Below are positions 12,316 to 18,160 of a stretch of 18,160 nt of DNA, piece after piece. This stretch comes from Candidatus Gottesmanbacteria bacterium. Its GTDB lineage: Bacteria; Patescibacteriota; Microgenomatia; JACPZF01. The translations under genes were made by a program, and so were the position numbers. Position 1 is the first letter of the stretch, and every line of letters begins with the position of its first letter. Under the pieces are notes generated by a model. That model did not search any database. It had not been told where the DNA came from and saw only the letters and a program-made list of their open reading frames with translations. The DNA lies in contig JACPZF010000040.1 of NCBI GenBank assembly GCA_016195615.1, positions 1 through 18,160 of the forward strand. The letters are read 5' to 3'.

Positions 12316-13839
12316 ATGGTTGTTCTTTACCGTAAATATCGCCCGCAAAAACTTTCGGACCTTGTCGGTCAGGAACACATTTGCGAAATGCTTTTAAACT
12401 CTTTTAAAACCGGCAAAATTTCTCACGCCTATTTATTTGTTGGTCCCAGAGGAACGGGTAAAACAACGACTGCCAGAATTTTAGCCAAGATGCTAAACTG
12501 TGATATGGGAAGTGAGAAATTGGATGTGAGAGATGAGAAATCACGTCCCACTTCTAATCTCTCATCCCCCACCTCCTTTTCTGAACCATGCAATAAATGC
12601 GACGCTTGCATTGCAATCACCGACGGATCTTATCTTGATGTTTTGGAAATTGATGCCGCGTCTAATCGAGGTATAGATGACATCAGAGATTTACGGGAAA
12701 AGATTAAACTGGCTCCGGCTTTCGGTAGGTATAAAGTCTACATCATTGACGAAGTTCACATGCTTACCGGTGAAGCGTTCAACGCGCTTTTAAAAACTCT
12801 CGAAGAACCGCCCGAGCACACGGTTTTTATTCTTTGCACCACTGATCCTAAGAAAGTTCCGGAAACGATTTCCTCCCGCTGCCAGAAATTTGAGTTTAAA
12901 AAAGCCAGCCGGGAAGACATCGTTACTTATTTAAAGCGAATTATTAAAGAAGAAAAAATTGATATTGACGATATGGCTCTGCAAGTTATTGCCCAGAGGT
13001 CGGAAGGGGCTTTTAGGAACGCGGCCTCGCTTTTGGATCAAGCTGCCTCGGGGGGCGGCAAACTCACCGCCGAGCAGATTGCTAAAAATCTCAGCGTCTC
13101 AGACGATCTTTTTTTGGAAAAATATCTTACTTTTCTTTACGACAAAAATGTGAAAGAGGGATTACTTTTAATAAAAAAATATGTCGAAACTGGCCTTGAT
13201 ATCAATGCCTTTGTCCGAGATTTATTGCTAACGATCGAAAAATATCTGCTTATTAAAATGGAAGTGGTAAAGGAAGAAAAAAAAGTCGAATTTTCTTTGG
13301 GAGATTTGAAAAAACTTGCTTCAATGTTGTCCCTTGCGGAAAACGAAATGAAATTTTCCTTTGTACCGGAATTGCCTTTAGAACTTCTCACAATAGAATG
13401 GTGTGAAGTGATAGACAAAACCAGAGAGAGTAACGAGCCCGCCGAGCCAAAGAGCGAAGAAGTAGCGGTAGAAAGGGCTTCGGTAGTAGAGGAAAAGATA
13501 GAAAACAAAACTGTCGAACCGAAGGAACAAGTCGATATCAAAGGGAAATGGCCGGATGTTTTAAAATCAATTAAACCTTATAATCACTCATTAGAAATGT
13601 TACTTAGAAAATGTCACGTCGAGAGTTTCGATGGCGAAACCTTATCGCTTATCGTCTATTACAAACTGCATAAAGACCTTTTAATGCATCCGAAGAATTT
13701 TAAAGTTATCCAAGAATGTTTGCAGACGGCCTTAGGAAATGGTATAAAGTTGGAGCTTAAACTGGCAGAGAGAAAACAGATAGCAGACGCGGATGAAAGT
13801 GAAGATTTGATAGAGGCAGCGCAGGAAATATTTAAATAA
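12316..13839 (+). CDS. dnaX: DNA polymerase III subunit gamma/tau
   Basis: A 507-residue clamp-loader ATPase. YRKYRPQKLSDLVGQEHI opens the protein, Walker A is GPRGTGKTT (43-51), the zinc module uses C62, C92, C95 and C98, DEVHML (145-150) is Walker B, and SSRCQKFEF (186-194) contains the arginine finger. Residues about 200-370 form the lid and collar domains. The C-terminal part has an acidic linker (about 372-410) and a small domain ending DESEDLIEAAQEIFK. Residues about 65-90, between the first and second zinc Cys, are a Ser/Lys/Glu-rich insert encoded by a quasi-palindrome, where other DnaX proteins have only a few residues. dnaX-ybaB is a classic pair; recR, often third, is absent here. 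Confidence 0.97.
   Translation: MVVLYRKYRPQKLSDLVGQEHICEMLLNSFKTGKISHAYLFVGPRGTGKTTTARILAKMLNCDMGSEKLDVRDEKSRPTSNLSSPTSFSEPCNKCDACIAITDGSYLDVLEIDAASNRGIDDIRDLREKIKLAPAFGRYKVYIIDEVHMLTGEAFNALLKTLEEPPEHTVFILCTTDPKKVPETISSRCQKFEFKKASREDIVTYLKRIIKEEKIDIDDMALQVIAQRSEGAFRNAASLLDQAASGGGKLTAEQIAKNLSVSDDLFLEKYLTFLYDKNVKEGLLLIKKYVETGLDINAFVRDLLLTIEKYLLIKMEVVKEEKKVEFSLGDLKKLASMLSLAENEMKFSFVPELPLELLTIEWCEVIDKTRESNEPAEPKSEEVAVERASVVEEKIENKTVEPKEQVDIKGKWPDVLKSIKPYNHSLEMLLRKCHVESFDGETLSLIVYYKLHKDLLMHPKNFKVIQECLQTALGNGIKLELKLAERKQIADADESEDLIEAAQEIFK
12509..12576. repeat. In-frame quasi-palindrome within the dnaX zinc module
   Basis: The left part has GTGAGAAAT and GATGTGAGAGATGAGAAA; the right part is an approximate reverse complement (TCCCACTTC, TAATCTCTCATCCCCCACC). 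The two meet at CACGT. It reads in frame as roughly GSEKLDVRDEKS then RPTSNLSSPTSF. The repeat-like unit GAGATGAGAAA is not seen elsewhere in the window. Confidence 0.65.
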
Positions 13840-13844
13840 TTAAA

Positions 13845-13870
13845 CCCGCCTTCATTAAAATTTCGGCGGG
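13845..13870. other. Hairpin between dnaX and ybaB
   Basis: CCCGCC (13845-13850) pairs with GGCGGG (13865-13870) across a 14-base loop. No T run follows; instead the ybaB Shine-Dalgarno GGGAGG (13874-13879) comes next. It may slow transcription or protect a processed end, or be a degenerate repeat module. Confidence 0.55.
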
Positions 13871-13882
13871 CGAGGGAGGCAT

Positions 13883-14170
13883 ATGTTTAATCCTTTAAAA
13901 AGTCTGGGCGATCTCAAGGCGATGCGCGATCAGGCGATGGCGATCCAAAAGCAACTCGCCGGCGAGTTGATAGAGGTGGTTAAAAATAATATTAAGATTG
14001 TCATAACCGGTGATCAAAAAGTGCAAAGCATTAAAAGAGCTGAACAGGAAGATCCCCAAATGGTAGAGGCGGTTAATGAAGCCATTAAAAAATCCCAGGA
14101 AGTTGCGGCTAAAAAGCTATCAGAAATGAGCGGAGGGTTAGGCGGGCTTTTAGGCCAGGGCGGTAGCTGA
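13883..14170 (+). CDS. ybaB: YbaB/EbfC nucleoid-associated protein
   Basis: A 95-residue DNA-binding protein, a little shorter than the usual 100-110. It begins MFNPLKSLGDLKAMRDQAMAIQKQLAGE, a helix typical of the family, followed by strands (IEVVKNNIKIVITGDQKVQSIKR) and a second helix (VEAVNEAIKKSQEVAAKKLSEMSGG) with a Gly-rich tail. Proteins of this family bind DNA as dimers and condense it. It follows dnaX by 43 bases and has the SD GGGAGG at 13874-13879. The start at ATG 13883 is therefore firm. The next gene begins 3 bases after its stop. Confidence 0.95.
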   Translation: MFNPLKSLGDLKAMRDQAMAIQKQLAGELIEVVKNNIKIVITGDQKVQSIKRAEQEDPQMVEAVNEAIKKSQEVAAKKLSEMSGGLGGLLGQGGS

Positions 14171-14173
14171 TTT

Positions 14174-14989
14174 ATGCCGTACAAAGCTTTAATCTTAGAT
14201 GTCGATGGTACACTAATTGGTGACGACCGAACTATTTCCAAAGGAGTAAAAAAAGCCATTGCGAAAGTTAGAGACCGAGTATTTGTGAGTTTGTGTTCCG
14301 GAAGAGTGTACGGAAGTATCCGAAAATACGTCGAAGAACTAAATCTTACTTCTTTTCAAATTTGCGACGGCGGCGGAGAAATCTATAGTCCGGCAGCCCA
14401 AAAACCCATTTATCAAAAAATTATCAAGACGAAAATTGCTTGGCAAATCATTTCTGATCTTAAAAAAAATAACATTCATTTCTTAGCCAGCTGTCTTAGC
14501 AAGTACCATTTGGATAAAGCCTATACAGCGCCAGAAATGATTGAGAAATACAAATTTTTTATTCCGGAACTGCCGGATTTAAACAAGGTCAAAGACCCCC
14601 AGTTTACCAAAATTACGGTTTTAGGCGTAAACTCGAGAAACTCTAAAAAAATCGAAAAAATGCTAAGACCTTACAGCGAGAGCGTCCACTACATCATCTC
14701 GGCTCATCACATTACCCAATCGACGGGGCTTCATGCTTTGGATATCACGGAAAAATCAGCGACAAAATTAACCGCCCTGGAAGCCTATGTTAAATTAACC
14801 GGTATTAATCTTTCGGAAACGATTGTGGTCGGCGATGGTTACAATGATTTTCCGCTTCTAATGGCCGGTGGACTTAAAATCGCCATGGGAAATGCCGTAC
14901 CTGATTTAAAAAAGATTGCCGACTTTGTCGCTCCGTCAGTCGACGAAGACGGGGTCGCAATGGTCATTGAAAAGTTTCTGCTGTCGTAG
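14174..14989 (+). CDS. Cof-type HAD-IIB family phosphatase
   Basis: A 271-residue HAD hydrolase. Motif I is DVDGTL (residues 9-14, nucleophile D9 and acid D11), motif II is SLCSGR (39-44), the motif III Lys lies around K194/K198, and motif IV is GDGYNDFPLL (220-229). The C2-type cap between motifs II and III (about 70-190) identifies the Cof/IIB group, which acts on sugar phosphates, flavin precursors or similar small phosphates. The substrate is unknown. The ATG comes 3 bases after the ybaB stop, without an SD, which suggests coupling to the dnaX-ybaB unit. Confidence 0.92.
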   Translation: MPYKALILDVDGTLIGDDRTISKGVKKAIAKVRDRVFVSLCSGRVYGSIRKYVEELNLTSFQICDGGGEIYSPAAQKPIYQKIIKTKIAWQIISDLKKNNIHFLASCLSKYHLDKAYTAPEMIEKYKFFIPELPDLNKVKDPQFTKITVLGVNSRNSKKIEKMLRPYSESVHYIISAHHITQSTGLHALDITEKSATKLTALEAYVKLTGINLSETIVVGDGYNDFPLLMAGGLKIAMGNAVPDLKKIADFVAPSVDEDGVAMVIEKFLLS

Positions 14990-15021
14990 TAAATTGTATA
15001 AATCAAATCTCAAAACTTTTT

Positions 15022-15107
15022 ATTGTTCGAGCGAAGCGAGAACTTCTCAAATATTTTCAAGTAGACTTCTCACTCCGTCCCGCCTAGCGGGACTGCGTTC
15101 GAAGAAT
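15022..15107. repeat. Family B repeat, copy 4 (reverse orientation)
   Basis: Runs from ATTGTTCGA to TCGAAGAAT, i.e. the reverse of copies 1-3. Inside are GCGAAGCGAGAACTTCTC and a GTCCCGCCTAGCGGGAC hairpin similar to that in copy 3, separated by a unique AT-rich stretch (about 15049-15068). It fills most of the gap between the HAD gene and the kinase gene. No separate promoter is clear. Confidence 0.88.
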
Positions 15108-15139
15108 AATATCTTATTACTTTTTACTTTTGAGCATTT

Positions 15140-16096
15140 ATGATATTAGTTGCCGGTTCGGTTTCTTTTGATCACATTATGGATTTTCCGGGAAAATTTT
15201 CCGAGCATATTTTGCCGGAAAAAATTCATCTCATTAACCTTTCTTTTGAAGTTGATACTCTAAAAAAGGAAAGAGGCGGAACGGGCGCTAATATCTGTTA
15301 TTCACTTGCCCTTTTTGGAGAAAAGCCAAAACTTCTAGCAACCGTTGGCGAGGATTTTGCCAAGTACCGCTATCATTTGGAAAAGTACGGAGTGGATACC
15401 AGCTTAACGAAAGCGGTTCCGTACGAATTTACTTCTTCATTTTATGTCATTACCGACAAAGACGACAACCAAATCGGCGGTTTCTATCAAGGAGCAATGA
15501 AACACGCCGCCGAACTTTCCGTAAAAGAGGCAAAACCTAATAAAAATGATTATGTTGTAATTGCGCCGACAGAAGTAACAGCTATGGTTAAATACGCCAA
15601 AGAATGTAATGAGGTTGGTGTTAAATACATGTTTGACCCAGGGATGCAACTCCCTAGATTTACTGATAAAGAATTATGGGAGGGAGTAAAAGGAGCAGAT
15701 ATTTTAATCGGCAACGATTACGAAATTTCCGTCATCAGAAAAAGATTAAGTAAAGAAAATGGTGATTTACTAAGAGACGTTGGGATTTTAATCACGACGA
15801 TGGGTGGCAAAGGTAGCGTCATCGAAAGGCATGTCGATAGTGAAAAGCACGAATTTTTAGAAATTCCTTCGGCTAAAGAAAAAGAAATAATCGATCCGAC
15901 TGGAGCCGGAGACGCTTTTAGGGCGGGATTTCTGGTCGGATATTTAAATAAAAAAGATTTAGTAACAAGTGGTAAAATGGGAAATCTCTGTGCGACGTAT
16001 TGTATTGAAAAGTATGGTACCACTAACCATGAGTTTACTCGCGCCGAATTTAAAAAAAGATATAAAGAGAATTTTGTGGAAGAACTAGCCATATGA
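15140..16096 (+). CDS. PfkB-family kinase, probably adenosine kinase
   Basis: A 318-residue ribokinase-fold enzyme. The substrate-side motif GGTGANICYSLALFG is at residues 46-60 and the ATP/anion-hole motif DPTGAGDAFRAGF at 252-264, with the catalytic base D258. It overlaps ahcY by four bases (ATGA), so the two are co-translated. AhcY releases adenosine and homocysteine; removing adenosine by phosphorylation to AMP pulls that reaction forward, so adenosine is the most likely substrate. That is inference from the neighbour; the motif alone also fits other sugar or nucleoside kinases. No SD precedes the ATG at 15140. Confidence 0.88.
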   Translation: MILVAGSVSFDHIMDFPGKFSEHILPEKIHLINLSFEVDTLKKERGGTGANICYSLALFGEKPKLLATVGEDFAKYRYHLEKYGVDTSLTKAVPYEFTSSFYVITDKDDNQIGGFYQGAMKHAAELSVKEAKPNKNDYVVIAPTEVTAMVKYAKECNEVGVKYMFDPGMQLPRFTDKELWEGVKGADILIGNDYEISVIRKRLSKENGDLLRDVGILITTMGGKGSVIERHVDSEKHEFLEIPSAKEKEIIDPTGAGDAFRAGFLVGYLNKKDLVTSGKMGNLCATYCIEKYGTTNHEFTRAEFKKRYKENFVEELAI

Positions 16097-17346
16097 AATA
16101 CGACGTCAACGACATCTCGCTAGCACCAAAAGGCAAACTGAAAATTGAGTGGGCGGCAAAAAACATGCCAGTTTTGCTTTTAATCAGAAAACGTTTTGCC
16201 AAAGAAAAGCCGCTCAAGGGGATAACCATTGGAACGTGTCTTCATATTACCTCAGAGACGGCAAATTTATTAATAGCGCTAAAAGCTGGCGGAGCAGAAG
16301 TTGTAGATTGCGCTTCCAATCCCTTATCAACCCAAGATGATGTCGCGGCGTCGTTGGTAAAAGACTACGGCATTTCCACTTTTGCTAAAAAATGGGAGGA
16401 TAAAAAAACTTACTATCGCCACTTGAACTTAGTATTGGATTTTAAACCCCAGATAACTATGGATGACGGTGCAGATTTAGTAGGACTTTTGCACACGGAA
16501 GGAAAGAACATGTTATCTAATATTGTCGGTTCGAGCGAGGAAACTACAACTGGGGTAATTAGACTTAGAGCAATGGAAAAAGATAAAGCTTTAAAAATAC
16601 CGGTAATGGCCGTAAATGATAGTGAAACCAAACATTTTTTTGATAATCATTATGGCACCGGGCAATCGACTATCGATGGTATCTTGCGGGCGACAAACGT
16701 TTTGCTAGCCGGGAAGAAATTTGTGGTGTGCGGTTATGGATTCTGCGGTCGAGGCGTAGCTAGCAGAGCTAGAGGAATGGGTTGTGACGTTATTGTTTGT
16801 GAAGTCGAACCGGTCCGGGCATTAGAGGCCCACTTAGATGGATATCGGGTAATGACGATTAAGGAAGCAAGTAATATCGGCGATATTTTTGTCACCGTGA
16901 CTGGCGATAAAAGTGTTATTGATATTGATCACATAAAAAGCATGAAGGATGGGGTGATGCTTGCCAATTCGGGACATTTTAATGTCGAAATTGCCATTGA
17001 GAAATTAGAAAAAGAAGCTGTTAATAAAAGGCAAATAAGAGATTTTGTGACGGAATACAGCTTAAAAAATAAAAAAATATATGTTTTGGGAGAGGGAAGG
17101 CTAATTAATTTGACGGCGGCCGAAGGCCACCCGGCAGAGGTAATGGACATGAGTTTTGCCAATCAGGCCCTGGCGGCGGAGTATTTAGTCAAAAACAAAG
17201 GCAAACTCGAGGCCAAAGTCTATCGCATTCCCGAGAATTTGGATAAAGAAATTGCGAGGCTTAAATTGGAGTCGCTTGGAGTAAAAATAGACGTTCTAAC
17301 CCCAGAGCAGAAAAAATACCTTTCAAGTTGGGAAGAGGGAACCTAG
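16093..17346 (+). CDS. ahcY: Adenosylhomocysteinase (SAH hydrolase)
   Basis: A 417-residue NAD-dependent enzyme that cleaves S-adenosylhomocysteine into adenosine and homocysteine, relieving inhibition of SAM methyltransferases. Catalytic and binding residues expected from the family are present: H51 (CLHITSETA), D125 (MDDGADL), E150 (GSSEETTTG), K180 and D184-N185 (TKHFFDNHYGTGQS), and H295 (NSGHFN). The NAD loop is GYGFCGRGVA (214-223), the form common in archaeal and archaeal-like bacterial enzymes rather than GYGDVGKG. The C-terminus (LSSWEEGT) is complete. It begins in the stop codon of the kinase gene. It ends 3 bases before the stop of the convergent minus-strand gene, with no hairpin between. 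Confidence 0.97.
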   Translation: MKYDVNDISLAPKGKLKIEWAAKNMPVLLLIRKRFAKEKPLKGITIGTCLHITSETANLLIALKAGGAEVVDCASNPLSTQDDVAASLVKDYGISTFAKKWEDKKTYYRHLNLVLDFKPQITMDDGADLVGLLHTEGKNMLSNIVGSSEETTTGVIRLRAMEKDKALKIPVMAVNDSETKHFFDNHYGTGQSTIDGILRATNVLLAGKKFVVCGYGFCGRGVASRARGMGCDVIVCEVEPVRALEAHLDGYRVMTIKEASNIGDIFVTVTGDKSVIDIDHIKSMKDGVMLANSGHFNVEIAIEKLEKEAVNKRQIRDFVTEYSLKNKKIYVLGEGRLINLTAAEGHPAEVMDMSFANQALAAEYLVKNKGKLEAKVYRIPENLDKEIARLKLESLGVKIDVLTPEQKKYLSSWEEGT

Positions 17347-17349
17347 TTT

Positions 17350-18017
17350 TTATCCCGTGGGTAAAGACTCTGGAGCAGAAATTTGTGGTTTACTCAAGAT
17401 CCCAAGTAGTGATATAGCCTGAGTAGATGTTATAGAAAGAGATGAATCGTATCCTTTAAAAGAACGTGAATCTCTGCGTATTATTTCCCCATCTTTTTCA
17501 TCGACTCTATACACAACCTTTCCTGTAAAGTTATTGTCTTTTTTTTCAATAGTAATTGCTTTTACCGAGCAAAGTGGATGGTTCCAACCTAAGATTACAG
17601 TGCCAAAACCTGAAGTTGTAAAGTTGTCTAATTTTAGCTCCAGAGCTACCGGTTTTTTGAGATTTGGAGTAACAGTTAATTCAGCTTCAGTACTTTGTAA
17701 CGCCTGCCACCTTTCACGATCTGGCAAATTCGGAAGGCGAATAATCTTAACCAGTCTACCTGTTAAGTTTGCGGTTAAATCATCTGAGACAGTACTTTTG
17801 TCTCCGCCCATTTTTACTAAAGTATCAAAAATTTTTGCAAGTTCTTCTTGAGATGCTTCAATGGGAGGAGTAATCTCGGTTTCTTCGGTAGGATTTTCAA
17901 ATGAATTAATACCAGGAAGCCCTTCATCTCCTAATTTTTCATAAACTTCGGCTAATAATGCCAAAAAGTCTTGATCTGTAGGTATTGCGTATTTTTTGCC
18001 AATCTCGTTACCGGCAT
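17350..18017 (-). CDS. Unrecognised protein, apparently frameshifted near its start
   Basis: The main frame (17350-17964, 204 codons to the nearest TTG) encodes a soluble-looking protein of no recognised family. An acidic N-terminal half (NPTEETEITPPIEASQEELAKIFD) precedes a beta-rich part (FGTVILGWNHP, FTGKVVYRVDEKDGE). This frame stays open upstream to 18030 but has no ATG, GTG or further TTG there. In another frame, ATG at 18017 has a good SD (minus-strand GAGAGAGG, 7 bases before it) and reads MPVTRLAK up to a run of six A (17992-17997). One extra A there, or a -1 slip, would join it to KYAIPTDQDFLALLAEVYEKLG and give about 222 residues. A -10-like TATAGT lies at 18050-18055. It could be a sequencing indel, a fresh mutation or programmed slippage. 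Confidence 0.6.
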
Positions 18018-18080
18018 ACCTATACCTCTCTCAAATCAAATTCCCCACTACTATAAGTCGTGATGTGATATGCTGAATAT

Positions 18081-18160
18081 GTGGTTGATTCTGTCCAAAT
18101 CACCAGTGAGGAACGGGAACTAATTTTAAGTCATTACCGGAAAGCGCGTACCCAACTTAT
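18081..18160 (+). CDS. Possible 5' end of a further gene (partial)
   Basis: From GTG at 18081 the frame is open to the window edge and encodes MVDSVQITSEERELILSHYR then KARTQL. An extended -10-like TGATATGCT (18066-18074) would put transcription at about 18081, again leaderless. The charged helix start resembles the N-terminus of some helix-turn-helix or transposase proteins, but 26 residues are too few to name it. It would be divergent from the minus-strand gene. Confidence 0.3.
   Translation, partial: MVDSVQITSEERELILSHYRKARTQL

Noticed and set aside
13137..13541. 134-codon open frame on the minus strand
   Set aside because: It lies fully within dnaX, is Ser-rich as expected for an antisense shadow, and has no start signal.
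15718..16092. 124-codon open frame on the minus strand
   Set aside because: Shadow of the kinase gene, which has clear motifs on the + strand.
17534..17851. 105-codon + strand frame opposite the last gene
   Set aside because: The minus-strand frame is longer and more protein-like; this one has no start signal.

Overview
The window reads as a compact chromosomal stretch of core genes from a bacterium that looks like a member of the Candidate Phyla Radiation (Patescibacteria), perhaps Microgenomates-like. This is inferred from content, not from a database search. The clues are short intergenic gaps, many starts without a Shine-Dalgarno (SD) sequence, several promoters that place transcription at or a few bases before the start codon, an archaeal-type AhcY motif, trimmed versions of ribosome-linked genes, and many small palindromic repeats, some inside reading frames. 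All recognised genes lie on the + strand except one near the right end.

Layout. 1-780: 3' end of tsf, then frr. 861-1994: the site-2 protease rseP. 2009-3970: a probable T-box leader with its own terminator, then proS. 3979-7249: a polytopic membrane protein, yvcK and dcd. 7250-9748: a repeat-rich gap, a small coiled-coil gene, a hairpin leader and a large unrecognised gene with HD-like His/Asp spacing. 9766-12218: a DHH-like hydrolase, a HIT protein, rpsU, yqeY and ybeY. 12316-14989: dnaX, ybaB and a Cof-type HAD phosphatase. 15140-17346: a PfkB-family (adenosine-type) kinase overlapping ahcY. 17350-18017, minus strand: an unrecognised gene apparently broken by a one-base shift in an A run. 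18081-18160: the start of a possible further gene.

Functionally the genes cover translation (tsf, frr, proS, rpsU, yqeY, and ybeY for rRNA maturation), replication (dnaX, ybaB), nucleotide supply (dcd), envelope and stress functions (rseP, yvcK, membrane protein) and S-adenosylhomocysteine recycling (ahcY plus kinase).

The two strongest signals beyond ordinary annotation are these. First, there is a modular set of palindromic repeats. They lie between genes, supply the last codons and stops of yvcK and yqeY, and are inserted in frame in at least the membrane protein and the DHH-like hydrolase, and probably in dnaX and rseP. This resembles Rickettsia palindromic elements. Second, there is a T-box riboswitch upstream of proS with an unusually small Stem I. 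Its antiterminator and terminator can be paired base by base from the sequence.
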